A stretch of DNA of 64,000 nucleotides, from contig CP136065.1 of NCBI GenBank assembly GCA_032622095.1, forward strand, positions 115,485,195-115,549,194. Reading direction: 5' to 3'. Shown piece after piece: positions 63,301-64,000 of this stretch. The stretch's first letter is position 1. Each line of letters opens with the position of its first letter. A model generated the notes under the pieces. The model was not told the DNA's origin. It saw only the letters and a program-made list of their open reading frames with translations, and did no database searches. Both the position numbers and the translations under genes were made by a program. The stretch comes from Siphonodentalium dalli (taxonomy: Eukaryota; Mollusca; Scaphopoda; Gadilida; Siphonodentaliidae).

Positions 63301-63493
63301 TGTGTGTTATGGTCAACATTTGTGATGATCTTGATTTTTATTTCATAGGTGATAGTAAGATTGCTAAGACTGTTTCTTATTATAGAATTGAAAGGGAAAG
63401 AATTAATCGTGAGAAGCTAGAAACTAACAGAATAAGAATAGAACGAGAAAAGTTAGAAAGAGACAAGGAAGAACTAAGGCTGGAGGTATTGAG
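4271..63493 (+). CDS. SAFB: Scaffold attachment factor B-like protein (SAFB/SLTM family), partial, 14 exons in window
   Basis: Spliced gene: 4271-4364, 8851-8876, 11855-11932, 22082-22135, 27328-27400, 29812-30205, 32205-32230, 38534-38640, 40215-40364, 40870-40966, 50994-51305, 52994-53094, 56497-56660, 63386-63493. All introns are GT-AG and phases join without conflict, giving about 594 codons. Order of parts: a short segment (ALEDEG) that in vertebrate SAFB directly follows the SAP DNA-binding domain; acidic E/D-rich exons; a long S/T/E/D linker; an RRM with RNP2 NLWVSGL and RNP1 CYGFITM and the family signature [20 protein letters not shown]; a K/R/D/E-rich linker with DRR repeats; [10 protein letters not shown], matching the conserved LSFDKIK of SAFB; then R/E-rich helices. 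Vertebrate SAFB proteins are nuclear, bind S/MAR DNA and RNA, and act in chromatin organisation, splicing and transcription. The SAP exon and the C-terminal Gly/Arg-rich part are outside the window. SAFB versus SLTM cannot be separated; invertebrates may have one ancestral copy. Confidence 0.93.
4434..4853 (+). repeat. Second dispersed family ('agccatcttggattttactcttt'), 5' part
   Basis: Begins 'tagctcaactttactttgtaaaa' and carries three degenerate monomers with 'gatgggaacgagtcattttgggttcattc', 'catggccgccagcagccatc' and 'gatcatcatgaaat'. The same family occurs at 10985-11165, 32972-35922, 41940-42343, 52010-52260 and reversed at 57180-57735. Confidence 0.6.
5085..7088. mobile_element. Candidate TIR element with about nine TGTCATTCCTGTTAC motifs
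   Basis: A perfect 24-bp inverted pair lies at 5085-5108 and 7065-7088; weaker inversion continues outward. Between the arms the motif TGTCATTCCTGTTAC or a 1-3 mismatch form occurs at 5474, 5665, 5821, 5836, 6504, 6524 and 6544 (+), and at 5866, 5885 and 6881 (-). No coding potential is seen. True termini and target duplication were not found; the 24-bp arms may be subterminal. Confidence 0.55.
7433..7748. mobile_element. Foldback MITE with TTAA target duplication
   Basis: TTAA at 7429-7432 and 7749-7752 flank an imperfect inverted repeat. The left arm has agggtaatg..gaacactaaat and later 'tatgggacgatctcat'. The right arm reads, reversed, aggggtactggacactaaat and 'tatgggaccatctcat'. A related end lies in the intron of the YqaJ gene near 47205. 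The TTAA site suggests piggyBac mobilisation. Confidence 0.6.
7753..8245. other. Intron 1, unassigned AT-rich sequence
   Basis: No open frame, RNA gene or clear repeat structure is seen. Confidence 0.5.
8246..8530 (+). repeat. Direct duplication of about 85 bp around a G/C-run spacer
   Basis: The phrases 'ctgaatgcttcagaac', 'aaccagatagaccc' and 'attttaggcttactttt' occur at 8276-8330 and again at 8440-8495. The spacer has runs of G and C (8339-8403). The second copy continues into 'cctaaatgtccccaaattagg'. Similar 'gtccccaaatta' phrases lie at 4868, 4886 and (as tatccccaaatta) 7182. Confidence 0.6.
8851..8876 (+). CDS. SAFB: SAFB exon 2, 26-nt microexon
   Basis: Acceptor atatttgcag and donor GTATGG flank 26 bases. 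Read from phase 1 they give K-RRIRDKDK and leave in phase 0. This bridges exon 1 (phase 1 out) to exon 3 (phase 0 in). Vertebrate SAFB also has a short basic stretch here, between the SAP-proximal segment and the acidic region. Found by phase logic, not by similarity search; transcripts would settle it. Confidence 0.75.
8877..10108. other. Intron 2, mostly unassigned
   Basis: Nothing gene-like is visible. 'aaacatatttttatttccaa' near 9320 also occurs inside the hAT element at about 34820, so at least part is old transposon DNA. Confidence 0.5.
10109..10945 (-). pseudogene. LINE 3' fragment (C-terminal RT region), frameshifted
   Basis: On the - strand, 10928 down to about 10470 encodes KTE-like start [10 protein letters not shown], then [33 protein letters not shown] and [16 protein letters not shown], typical of the post-polymerase region of CR1/Jockey-type LINEs. 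A shift near 10470 leads to a second frame ending with [15 protein letters not shown] and a zinc-knuckle [16 protein letters not shown]. Both the RT core and the 5' part are absent. Confidence 0.85.
10985..11165 (+). repeat. Second dispersed family, 3' end copy
   Basis: 'gcagcagccatcttgtatttt' to 'ccctctccaagttgagctacagtgtcattgacattttcatt'. The end has AAGTTGAGCTA followed by a small hairpin (aGTGTCAtTGACAtt, degenerate here). Confidence 0.6.
11336..11700 (+). repeat. Third dispersed family ('tggaatcagcttgtctgtc')
   Basis: Starts 'ctatagtggaatcagcttgtctgtc', then 'gcaattttgtccgagctt' and 'cacctgcgattatgag'. Related copies lie at 31575-32020, 54170-54215 and 61060-61390. Confidence 0.55.
11855..11932 (+). 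CDS. SAFB: SAFB exon 3 (acidic)
   Basis: Acceptor ttgttcattatag and donor AAG/GTTTGC. It encodes 26 residues, phase 0 to 0, starting [15 protein letters not shown]. The acceptor is a tandem type (tagGAG), so a one-residue (E) shorter form is possible. Confidence 0.88.
11933..12818. other. Intron 3, first part, unassigned
   Basis: AT-rich with a G-rich patch at 12514-12548 and a short GATA run near 12700. No gene-like structure is seen. Confidence 0.5.
12819..13880 (-). pseudogene. Tx1/L1-like LINE C-terminal fragment, several breaks
   Basis: On the - strand from about 13878 the frame reads LNTLLFKFV, a TGA in place of the conserved W, then [20 protein letters not shown] and [20 protein letters not shown]. 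This is the typical post-RT signature of Tx1/L1-type LINEs. It continues with [12 protein letters not shown] to 13417. After a broken stretch, 13211-12819 encodes a [19 protein letters not shown] zinc-knuckle-like motif. The RT core is missing. Confidence 0.85.
13884..14250 (+). repeat. Dispersed repeat with palindromic start (agctcacctgagacgaag)
   Basis: Starts 'agctcacctgagacgaag' followed by 'tctccggtggagct', an imperfect palindrome. Two monomers follow with 'gttcatatttggtgtggatg', 'cattcagatttgttcaaatga' and 'ccataactc'. Similar starts are at 20939, 41169 and 61687. Confidence 0.6.
14590..16470 (-). mobile_element. L2/CR1-like LINE, 5'-truncated, open RT frame and 3' tail
   Basis: One uninterrupted frame runs from about 16470 to 14730 on the - strand; the longest ATG form starts at 16346 and has 538 residues. 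Upstream of that ATG it reads [20 protein letters not shown], as in L2/CR1 LINEs. RT motifs: [66 protein letters not shown] (YADD at 15591-15602), [18 protein letters not shown]. It ends with [10 protein letters not shown] and YLFERRYRD. The 3' region has 'aagcgcctagggcccatc' and '(ATT)n' at 14601-14619, the usual tail of this clade. It lies antisense to SAFB. Confidence 0.92.
16471..17100. other. AT-rich intron sequence
   Basis: Contains repeated 'taattagca' words (16480-16720). No coding or RNA feature is seen. Confidence 0.5.
17110..17270. repeat. Cluster of G and C homopolymer runs
   Basis: A G run at 17115-17130, C runs at 17176-17195 and 17240-17255, with A runs between. 'aaaactgtttt' precedes each C run, suggesting a local duplication. 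Open frames here arise only from the homopolymers. Confidence 0.8.
17271..18635. other. Unassigned intron sequence with short unrecognised frames
   Basis: Frames of 109, 62 and 66 codons (17483, 17899, 18141, +) show no domain I know. A C run lies at 17883-17895. Confidence 0.4.
18640..18731 (-). mobile_element. Possible solo hAT-like terminal repeat
   Basis: Read on the - strand it begins 'tagggctggacgatattaac', closely resembling hAT ends of the 'agggctgggcgatat' type. It is followed by 'aaaccgcg' words forming inverted pairs (AAAACCGCGAT / ATCGCGGTTTT, with AACCGCGGTT between). No partner end is seen upstream. Confidence 0.4.
18732..19729. other. Unassigned intron sequence
   Basis: 'tagaaacggc' occurs at 19168 and 19350 in similar surroundings, hinting at an old duplication. 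Nothing else is recognised. Confidence 0.4.
19730..20200 (+). repeat. Fragments of two dispersed families
   Basis: 19735-19890 has 'ccataactctattccttcatagtaattctta' split monomers (gtgactggggttcagatttg). 20065-20180 is a core monomer of the Helentron-like family ('aatcaaacatttttcatctg', 'gggtttgatccgat', 'cagagttatggcccttt'). Confidence 0.6.
20938..21300 (+). repeat. Dispersed repeat with palindromic start, second copy
   Basis: 'tagctcacctgagacgaag' then 'tctccggtgaagct', followed by two monomers ('gttcatatttggtatgaagg', 'ggggttcagatttgttcaaa', 'gggacataactcc'). Confidence 0.65.
21534..21885 (-). pseudogene. Tx1/L1-like LINE fragment
   Basis: On the - strand: [17 protein letters not shown], then [30 protein letters not shown] and [20 protein letters not shown] ending PNPNKQ. 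This matches the segment just after the RT core of Tx1/L1-type LINEs. The open frame extends to 21490 but the last residues come from the flanking repeat shared with 3470-3550. A stop lies just upstream (FA*ISG). Confidence 0.85.
22082..22135 (+). CDS. SAFB: SAFB exon 4 (acidic)
   Basis: Acceptor after a T-rich tract (tatcatttcag) and donor GTGAGT. It encodes 18 residues, phase 0 to 0 ([18 protein letters not shown]). As a symmetrical exon it could be skipped without loss of frame. Confidence 0.85.
22250..23120 (+). repeat. Fourth dispersed family (tandem 'gaaatttggtatggatgttcac' monomers)
   Basis: Starts 'actccactctcgaagagaatggggg', runs through a gtcc/gtct-rich patch and then about three monomers of roughly 200 bp with 'gatatctc..ccac', 'gaaatttggtatggatgttcac', 'ttcaatggagtgttcaatcg' and 'ctagagttattc'. 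Other copies: 38885-39300 and 54570-55030. A MITE is inserted at 22568. Confidence 0.65.
22568..22744. mobile_element. Tc1/mariner-type MITE, 177 bp, TA duplication
   Basis: TA at 22566-22567 and 22745-22746. The terminal repeats share GGTGCCAAATAAACGTG (left 22574-22590; inverted near 22722-22738) and extend inward imperfectly. Removing it and one TA restores 'gaaatttggtatggatgttcac', which occurs intact at 39062, a clean paralogous empty site. Confidence 0.8.
23829..23897. repeat. 69-bp nested palindrome
   Basis: Arms of 27 bases starting gccaatgcattct differ at one position. The loop holds a second palindrome (CGACC-ata-GGTCG). It could extrude a cruciform and belongs to the TTAA element. 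Confidence 0.85.
23934..24223 (+). mobile_element. Helentron-like copy B (5' part only)
   Basis: Same 5' end, near-palindrome, (GTCY)n run and first core monomer as copy C, in direct tandem with it. It stops at 'aaacattttt', where copy C starts. Either C inserted here or the first 290 bases were duplicated. Confidence 0.7.
24224..26335 (+). mobile_element. Helentron/HINE-like element, long form, copy C
   Basis: Starts ttatgtttacccataccat with a (GTCY)n run at 24289-24350, then two to three core monomers, an AT-rich part, about 1.4 kb of unique sequence and the 3' end ggtatgggttaaacat-ctGCCGATCGTGATCGGCctctcgt. It matches copy F (57741-59840) with only scattered differences along its whole length. 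No protein is encoded. Confidence 0.75.
26378..26413. repeat. Perfect 36-bp palindrome
   Basis: gccaatgcattctcttat and its exact inverse with no spacer. It is the inner part of the right arm of the TTAA element. Degenerate relatives are at 1266, 38148 and 52349. Confidence 0.9.
26444..27327. other. Intron 4, last part, unassigned
   Basis: No gene-like feature is seen. Confidence 0.5.
27328..27400 (+). CDS. SAFB: SAFB exon 5
   Basis: Acceptor aaatctttcag and donor ACAG/GTACAA. 73 nt, phase 0 to 1, containing [15 protein letters not shown] second AG six bases downstream (ttcagattcag) could remove two residues (IQ) in frame. Confidence 0.85.
27499..28652. mobile_element. piggyBac-like TTAA element, 1.15 kb
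   Basis: TTAA at 27495-27498 and 28653-28656. Inverted ends of about 35 bp share 'ttttagtgccagggccgac' and 'agatcgg' with few changes. The ends contain a further palindrome-like gccgac/gatcggc. An 87-codon + frame (27849-28112) is not recognised; no transposase is seen. It lies in intron 5 of SAFB. Confidence 0.75.
28657..29811. other. Intron 5, last part
   Basis: 28657-28900 resembles 55240-55500 in phrases ('aaagtgatgtg-aac', 'cagtgactctc', 'cgtcccaaat'), so it is probably a dispersed repeat. The rest is unassigned. Confidence 0.45.
29812..30205 (+). CDS. SAFB: SAFB exon 6 (long acidic S/T-rich linker)
   Basis: Acceptor gaaatttctctag; phase 1 in, 394 nt, phase 2 out at AAGAG/GTTGGT. It encodes about 131 residues rich in E, D, S, T and K ([14 protein letters not shown] near the start, [10 protein letters not shown] at the end). 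No folded domain is visible. It corresponds to the low-complexity acidic region between SAP and RRM in vertebrate SAFB. Read-through past the donor stops after about five codons. Confidence 0.9.
30206..31570. other. Intron 6, first part, unassigned
   Basis: No open frame or repeat structure of note. Confidence 0.5.
31575..32020 (+). repeat. Third dispersed family, second copy
   Basis: 'tacccccataacaaagttatggtggggg' forms a short hairpin at the start. Then come 'tggaattggctagtccatctg', 'tttgtccgagcgtgcattcc' and 'ctgcggttgtgag'. Confidence 0.6.
32205..32230 (+). CDS. SAFB: SAFB exon 7, second 26-nt microexon
   Basis: Acceptor tgttttcttttttgcag and donor ACAG/GTGAGA. 26 nt, phase 2 in and phase 1 out, encoding SAPSKDSKT across the junctions. 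The polypyrimidine tract is strong. Without it, exon 6 (AG) joined to exon 8 (ATAATAAG) reads AGA TAA, an immediate stop. Confidence 0.85.
32231..32971. other. Intron 7, first part, unassigned
   Basis: Nothing recognised. Confidence 0.5.
32972..35922 (+). repeat. Second dispersed family, long tandem array interrupted by a hAT element
   Basis: Starts 'agctctttactttgtaaaacttgagctattgcc' near a ccgtccgtg patch. Many degenerate monomers follow ('catcaccaaacttcatatgg', 'gggtgacctctagatgggag', 'catggccgccagcagccatc', 'ttggattttactctttgcat'). An internal 3' end lies at 34190-34223 (ccaagttgagatacagtgtcattgacactttcatt, split here by commas of sense: AGTGTCA-T-TGACACT hairpin). The outer end is at 35880-35922. 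Confidence 0.65.
34548..35544. mobile_element. hAT-type non-autonomous element, 997 bp
   Basis: Perfect 8-bp target duplication GTGGCCAC at 34540-34547 and 35545-35552. 14-bp terminal inverted repeats CAGTGTTCACGCTG (34548-34561; inverted 35531-35544). Near both ends a direct repeat of about 45 bases built from 'tttggctaa' words (34601-34650, 35476-35520). No transposase. It splits a monomer of the surrounding array (gggtggccac / tagatgggagc). Confidence 0.92.
36000..36490. other. Unassigned intron sequence
   Basis: A 70-codon frame (36031-36243) is rich in Cys and Ala but matches nothing I recognise. Confidence 0.4.
36493..37489 (+). mobile_element. Helentron-like copy D (5' part and core)
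   Basis: 5' end with near-palindrome and (GTCY)n (36558-36585), then three to four core monomers to about 37060. After that the sequence differs from copies C and F. No 3' hairpin is found before copy E starts. Confidence 0.65.
37490..38344 (+). mobile_element. Helentron-like copy E (short form)
   Basis: The 5' end is degenerate (ttatgtgtgcctataccatag), without the GTCY run and core. The interior 37550-38280 matches copy A 660-1380 (e.g. 'catttagatattgatgattatg', 'cagtagacttggacatctg'). The 3' end is identical to A (gggatgggttaacat-ctGCCGATCGTGATCGGC). An internal-deletion derivative. Confidence 0.7.
38534..38640 (+). CDS. SAFB: SAFB exon 8 (RRM, first half)
   Basis: Acceptor tttcaactttcag and donor AAG/GTATGT; phase 1 to 0. 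It encodes [11 protein letters not shown] followed by NLWVSGL (RNP2) and [16 protein letters not shown], almost identical to the vertebrate SAFB RRM start. Confidence 0.96.
38885..39300 (+). repeat. Fourth dispersed family, second copy
   Basis: Two monomers with 'gaaatttggtatggatgttcacc' at 39062, the uninterrupted site used as comparison for the MITE at 22568. The downstream part has 'tatgcccacgctag'. Confidence 0.65.
39301..40214. other. Intron 8, unassigned part
   Basis: No gene-like feature. Confidence 0.5.
40215..40364 (+). CDS. SAFB: SAFB exon 9 (RRM, second half)
   Basis: Acceptor cattcattgatag and donor AAG/GTAGTA. Exactly 50 codons, phase 0 to 0. It holds [19 protein letters not shown]1 CYGFITM, and [16 protein letters not shown]. 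These residues are the family's most conserved stretch and identify the gene. Confidence 0.97.
40870..40966 (+). CDS. SAFB: SAFB exon 10
   Basis: Acceptor attacaatttctag and donor AAAG/GTAGGA; phase 0 to 1. It encodes [18 protein letters not shown] and a short basic tail. AKA follows the RRM as in vertebrate SAFB (EKAKN). The next exon is 10 kb away, beyond the transposon. Confidence 0.9.
40967..41939. other. Intron 10, first part
   Basis: A degenerate copy of the 'tagctcacctgagac' repeat lies at 41167-41230; the rest is unassigned. Confidence 0.45.
41940..42343 (+). repeat. Second dispersed family, 3' part
   Basis: 'ggcacactctacagcccacatttattgg' to 'cccctctccaagttgagcta' and a degenerate hairpin 'agtgtccttgacactttcatt'. 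Confidence 0.6.
42729..45563 (+). pseudogene. THAP-DDE (DDE_Tnp_4/HARBI1-like) transposase, one frameshift
   Basis: Exons 42729-42925, 43758-44006, 44563-45563 with GT-AG junctions, both introns phase 1. About 482 residues once the THAP shift is allowed for. Exon 1: THAP zinc finger, [14 protein letters not shown] at the start and [15 protein letters not shown] at the end. The halves lie in different frames because two bases are missing near 42788-42797; exon length 197 also fails the phase by two. Exon 2: [19 protein letters not shown] linker. Exon 3: a coiled coil, a helix-turn-helix ([13 protein letters not shown] to [10 protein letters not shown]), then the nuclease with D at 45063-45065 (VIIDCTE), D at 45288-45290 (LADRGF) and E at 45429-45431 (HVERAIGR). 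All three catalytic residues are present. It would cut and join element ends in the nucleus; THAP would bind the ends. Confidence 0.88.
44322..44499. mobile_element. Foldback Tc1/mariner-type MITE nested in the transposase intron, 178 bp
   Basis: TA at 44320-44321 and 44500-44501. Arms of about 82 bp, nearly perfect inverses with only a few mismatches, start CAGTAATGCCCAAAGTAA and are separated by about 14 bases. It lies between transposase exons 2 and 3, so splicing would remove it. Confidence 0.9.
45564..45735. terminator. Shared convergent 3' region with poly(A) signals on both strands
   Basis: 172 bases between the stop codons of the two transposon genes. AATAAA on + at 45643-45648 and on - at 45626-45631; further AATAAA-like words near 45685. 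An inverted pair (gattaaaa / ttttaatc) surrounds the centre. Confidence 0.6.
45736..48652 (-). pseudogene. SWIM-YqaJ exonuclease-PHD protein of the transposon, two frameshifts
   Basis: Exons on - strand: 48652-48366, 47875-47690, 47037-45736; GT-AG introns, phases 2 and 2. About 590 residues once the shifts are allowed for. N-terminal basic part ([13 protein letters not shown]). SWIM zinc finger split by intron 2: CAHCTCMAG / [13 protein letters not shown] (CxC..CxH). YqaJ nuclease: [45 protein letters not shown]-terminal PHD finger with a full C4HC3 set: CLC, KCG, DCP, then WFHWSC and LCPHC after the shift. One extra base (or two lost) near 46455-46470, between ITR and DPNNLV; one extra base near 45805-45812. 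The family resembles lambda-type/YqaJ phage exonucleases; a role in repair or processing of transposon ends is inference. Confidence 0.85.
47038..47689. other. Intron 2 of the YqaJ gene, with a TTAA MITE end
   Basis: 47145-47205 resembles the right arm of the MITE at 7433-7748 ('gagatggtcccataaa', ending ccccctTTAA). The left end is not resolved. Confidence 0.5.
48746..49605. other. Intron 10 after the transposon, unassigned
   Basis: AT-rich; no gene-like feature. Confidence 0.5.
49610..50545. mobile_element. piggyBac-like TTAA element, about 936 bp
   Basis: TTAA at 49606-49609 and 50546-50549. Ends CCCTTTGAACCC-ggct (left, after one A) and, inverted, CCCTTTGAACCCTGGCTCCC. Two GGCCGG-tnttCCGGCC palindromes lie at 49628-49643 and 49671-49686. 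A direct repeat 'cctctcgtttcgcgttaggt' with 'catatcgcctta' occurs at 49932-49995. Noncoding. Confidence 0.75.
50994..51305 (+). CDS. SAFB: SAFB exon 11 (DRR-rich basic linker)
   Basis: Acceptor atttccatatag; phase 1 in, 312 nt, phase 1 out at TCAG/GTACTA. It encodes about 104 residues that are nearly all K, R, D, E, S and H. Near-repeats of DRRDSHG occur around residues 18-36, followed by K/D/E-rich sequence. A tandem acceptor (atagatag) lies at the start, but the downstream AG would break frame. Confidence 0.9.
51306..52009. other. Intron 11, first part, unassigned
   Basis: 51558-51650 has 'ggaatcggcccatggccgat' and 'cggcttttaccgattg' words suggesting an old inverted structure. Nothing else. 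Confidence 0.4.
52010..52260 (+). repeat. Second dispersed family, internal fragment
   Basis: 'cactacaggccacatccctta', 'gatcatcgccaaactttag', 'ggatcttcggggtgacctct', 'ggccaccagcagccatctt'. Confidence 0.6.
52303..52400 (+). mobile_element. Left end of a piggyBac-like TTAA element (truncated)
   Basis: TTAACCCTTCCATGACTGG, then 'ccctgtgctaatgcattctg' and 'ttatatatgcgagg', the same inner phrase as in the element at 23680. No matching right end is seen. Confidence 0.45.
52994..53094 (+). CDS. SAFB: SAFB exon 12 (LSFDKIK motif)
   Basis: Acceptor ttcaaattcaag and donor AAAG/GTAAAC; phase 1 to 0. It ends [13 protein letters not shown], equivalent to EKRDILSFDKIK of vertebrate SAFB just before the E/R-rich helical domain. 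Confidence 0.94.
53181..54123. mobile_element. hAT-type non-autonomous element, 943 bp
   Basis: Ends CAGACCTGTTAC (53181-53192) and its inverse (54112-54123). Flanks GTCTTGGC (53173-53180) and GTCTTGGT (54124-54131) agree at 7 of 8 positions. Direct subterminal words 'tctcccggat' and 'atctcacgg' recur near both ends in the same orientation. Noncoding; it lies in SAFB intron 12. Confidence 0.8.
54124..55030 (+). repeat. Third and fourth dispersed families
   Basis: 54170-54215 has 'gtgtatatactggaatcagcttgtc'. 54570-55030 has three degenerate monomers of the fourth family ('ctagagttatcctttg-tttatctgg', 'ctcgatgaactttagtatgg', 'tatgccagcacctg'). Confidence 0.55.
55670..56470. other. GC-rich island of unknown origin before SAFB exon 13
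   Basis: Composition changes sharply from AT-rich intron to GC-rich sequence, clearest at 55780-56430, and back. A 139-codon + frame (55967-56386) and shorter - frames show no domain I know. CpG words (ccggcgcc, cgcgatgcg, ccggaacg) are frequent compared with the surroundings. It could be a recent insertion or a fragment of a GC-rich mobile element. Confidence 0.5.
56497..56660 (+). CDS. SAFB: SAFB exon 13 (R/E-rich helix)
   Basis: Acceptor attcttgtttaag and donor TTGAG/GTATGT; phase 0 to 2. It encodes [19 protein letters not shown] and a continuing R/E/K/Q-rich helix, matching the ER-rich coiled-coil-like domain after LSFDKIK in SAFB. Confidence 0.9.
57180..57735 (-). repeat. Second dispersed family, inverted copy
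   Basis: Reverse complement of the usual phrases: 'aaatccaagatggctgctga', 'ctcccatctagaggtcac', 'gatccgtatgaagtttggtga'. A short direct repeat 'catactggcagccccttttt' occurs at 57419 and 57449. Confidence 0.65.
57741..59840 (+). mobile_element. Helentron/HINE-like element, long form, copy F
   Basis: Same architecture and nearly the same sequence as copy C: (GTCY)n at 57810-57848, two core monomers, AT-rich part, unique 1.4 kb, and the 3' end ggtatgggttaaacat-ctGCCGATCGTGATCGGCctctcgt. Several small indels relative to C (for example 58402-58440 and 59360-59385). Confidence 0.78.
59841..61025. other. Intron 13, unassigned part
   Basis: A C run at 60275-60289; no gene-like feature. Confidence 0.5.
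61026..61410 (+). repeat. Third dispersed family, third copy, with G run
   Basis: A G run at 61062-61079, then 'tatactggaatcggcttgtc', 'gcagttttgtctgagctttt', 'ggaaacctgtgcacctgcga', with a partial second monomer at 61305-61390. Confidence 0.6.
61435..61535 (+). repeat. Short tandem repeat 'cagaaggacttttactgccc'
   Basis: Three degenerate units of about 35 bp (61440, 61471, 61505). Confidence 0.7.
61687..61760 (+). repeat. Degenerate palindromic-start repeat fragment
   Basis: 'ctggcttacctcagacaaaat' and 'gtcaacactcatctgtc' resemble the start of the repeat at 13884. Confidence 0.4.
61815..63005. mobile_element. TIR element of 1.19 kb, class uncertain
   Basis: The left end AGGCCTAAAAAAA followed by TTTGTTTCCGCTAAC (61815-61849) is matched by the inverted right end (62971-63005). 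Interior without coding capacity. Target duplication not evident. It lies in SAFB intron 13. Confidence 0.65.
63386..63493 (+). CDS. SAFB: SAFB exon 14 in window (R/E-rich helix continues)
   Basis: Acceptor tttcttattatag and donor TTGAG/GTAAGC; phase 2 to 2. It encodes [20 protein letters not shown] and a further charged helix. The downstream exons are outside the window. Confidence 0.9.
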
Positions 63494-64000
63494 GTAAGCT
63501 TATTCAACTTTTTCAGCATGCATTTACTTACATGTTTAATTGGTAAAATGATTGATATCCTGGGTGGATATTGTCTTTGTACCCTGGAGTTATTGAAATG
63601 TTCTTCTGTCAATGTTAGATTCTGGTAAATTAACTTTCTGGTCAATTCTTTCTGTAGTTTGTGTTCCATGGAACTAATTATTGCTTTGTAGGATTTTCCT
63701 GCTAGATGGAAAGCAGTTCTACCCACACCCGTAAAAAGTGCTTACACCATTCCTTGAAAATGACCATAAAATCATCTTGTATCTTTGAAAAGTCCTGTCT
63801 TCTCTCAAAAGCATTTTCTTTTTCATCCTCTCTGGACTTAAAATTGAGATCCGTTATGATTTGTTACCCTAATTGTGTAATCAACTCATCTTCCTGATAT
63901 GTATGGGGTGGGGGGAATCCTCAAAAGAAATCCACAGGATATTCTTAGTGACATTGTCACCTATACTGTGTGCACATTTCTAATATGTAGTAATTATGTT
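63494..64000. other. Intron after SAFB exon 14, unassigned
   Basis: No further exon or repeat is recognised before the window ends. Confidence 0.5.

Overview
This is eukaryotic, AT-rich genomic DNA. It lies almost entirely inside one large animal gene. The gene is on the + strand and encodes a scaffold attachment factor B (SAFB/SLTM family) protein. I can place 14 coding exons between 4271 and 63493. Every splice junction is phase-consistent and the exons together hold 1,784 coding bases, about 3% of the span. The SAP-domain exon(s) must lie upstream of the window and the C-terminal exons downstream. The host is most likely a lophotrochozoan, probably a mollusc. The reasons are the LINE clades present, the pearl/Helentron-like repeats with GTCY microsatellites, and the abundant gtgactggggttcagatttg-type dispersed repeats. 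The species cannot be named from this sequence.

Layout. 0-4.2 kb: Helentron-like copy A set in older repeats, a 5'-truncated LINE, and four exact copies of a 15-mer just before the first exon. 4.3-12 kb: exons 1-3, where exon 2 is a 26-nt microexon; an inverted-repeat element carrying about nine copies of another 15-mer; a small TTAA MITE; a LINE 3' fragment. 12-22 kb (about 10 kb intron): a Tx1/L1-like LINE fragment, an L2/CR1-like LINE with an open RT frame, a second Tx1 fragment, homopolymer tracts and a solo hAT-like end. 22-32 kb: exons 4-7, where exon 7 is a second 26-nt microexon, and two piggyBac-like TTAA elements, one split by Helentron-like copies. 32-41 kb: a second repeat family with a 3' hairpin interrupted by a hAT element with a perfect 8-bp target duplication, more Helentron-like copies, and exons 8-10 (RRM). 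41-51 kb (about 10 kb intron): a complete 6.15-kb DNA transposon with a THAP-DDE transposase on + and a SWIM-YqaJ-PHD protein on -, converging; then another TTAA element. 51-64 kb: exons 11-14, a second hAT element, a GC-rich island, the 2.1-kb Helentron-like copy F, and a 1.2-kb TIR element.

How the parts work together. The host gene encodes a nuclear RNA/DNA-binding protein: acidic N-terminal region, RRM, charged K/R/D/E-rich linker, then an R/E-rich helical region. Both microexons shift the reading frame, and skipping either one gives an almost immediate stop, so inclusion or skipping could act as an on/off switch. The transposon in intron 10 is a self-contained two-gene unit. All its catalytic residues are visible, but it carries three small frameshifts, one in the THAP exon and two in the YqaJ-PHD exon. 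Most other intronic DNA is non-autonomous transposon sequence, and many copies have readable ends and target duplications.
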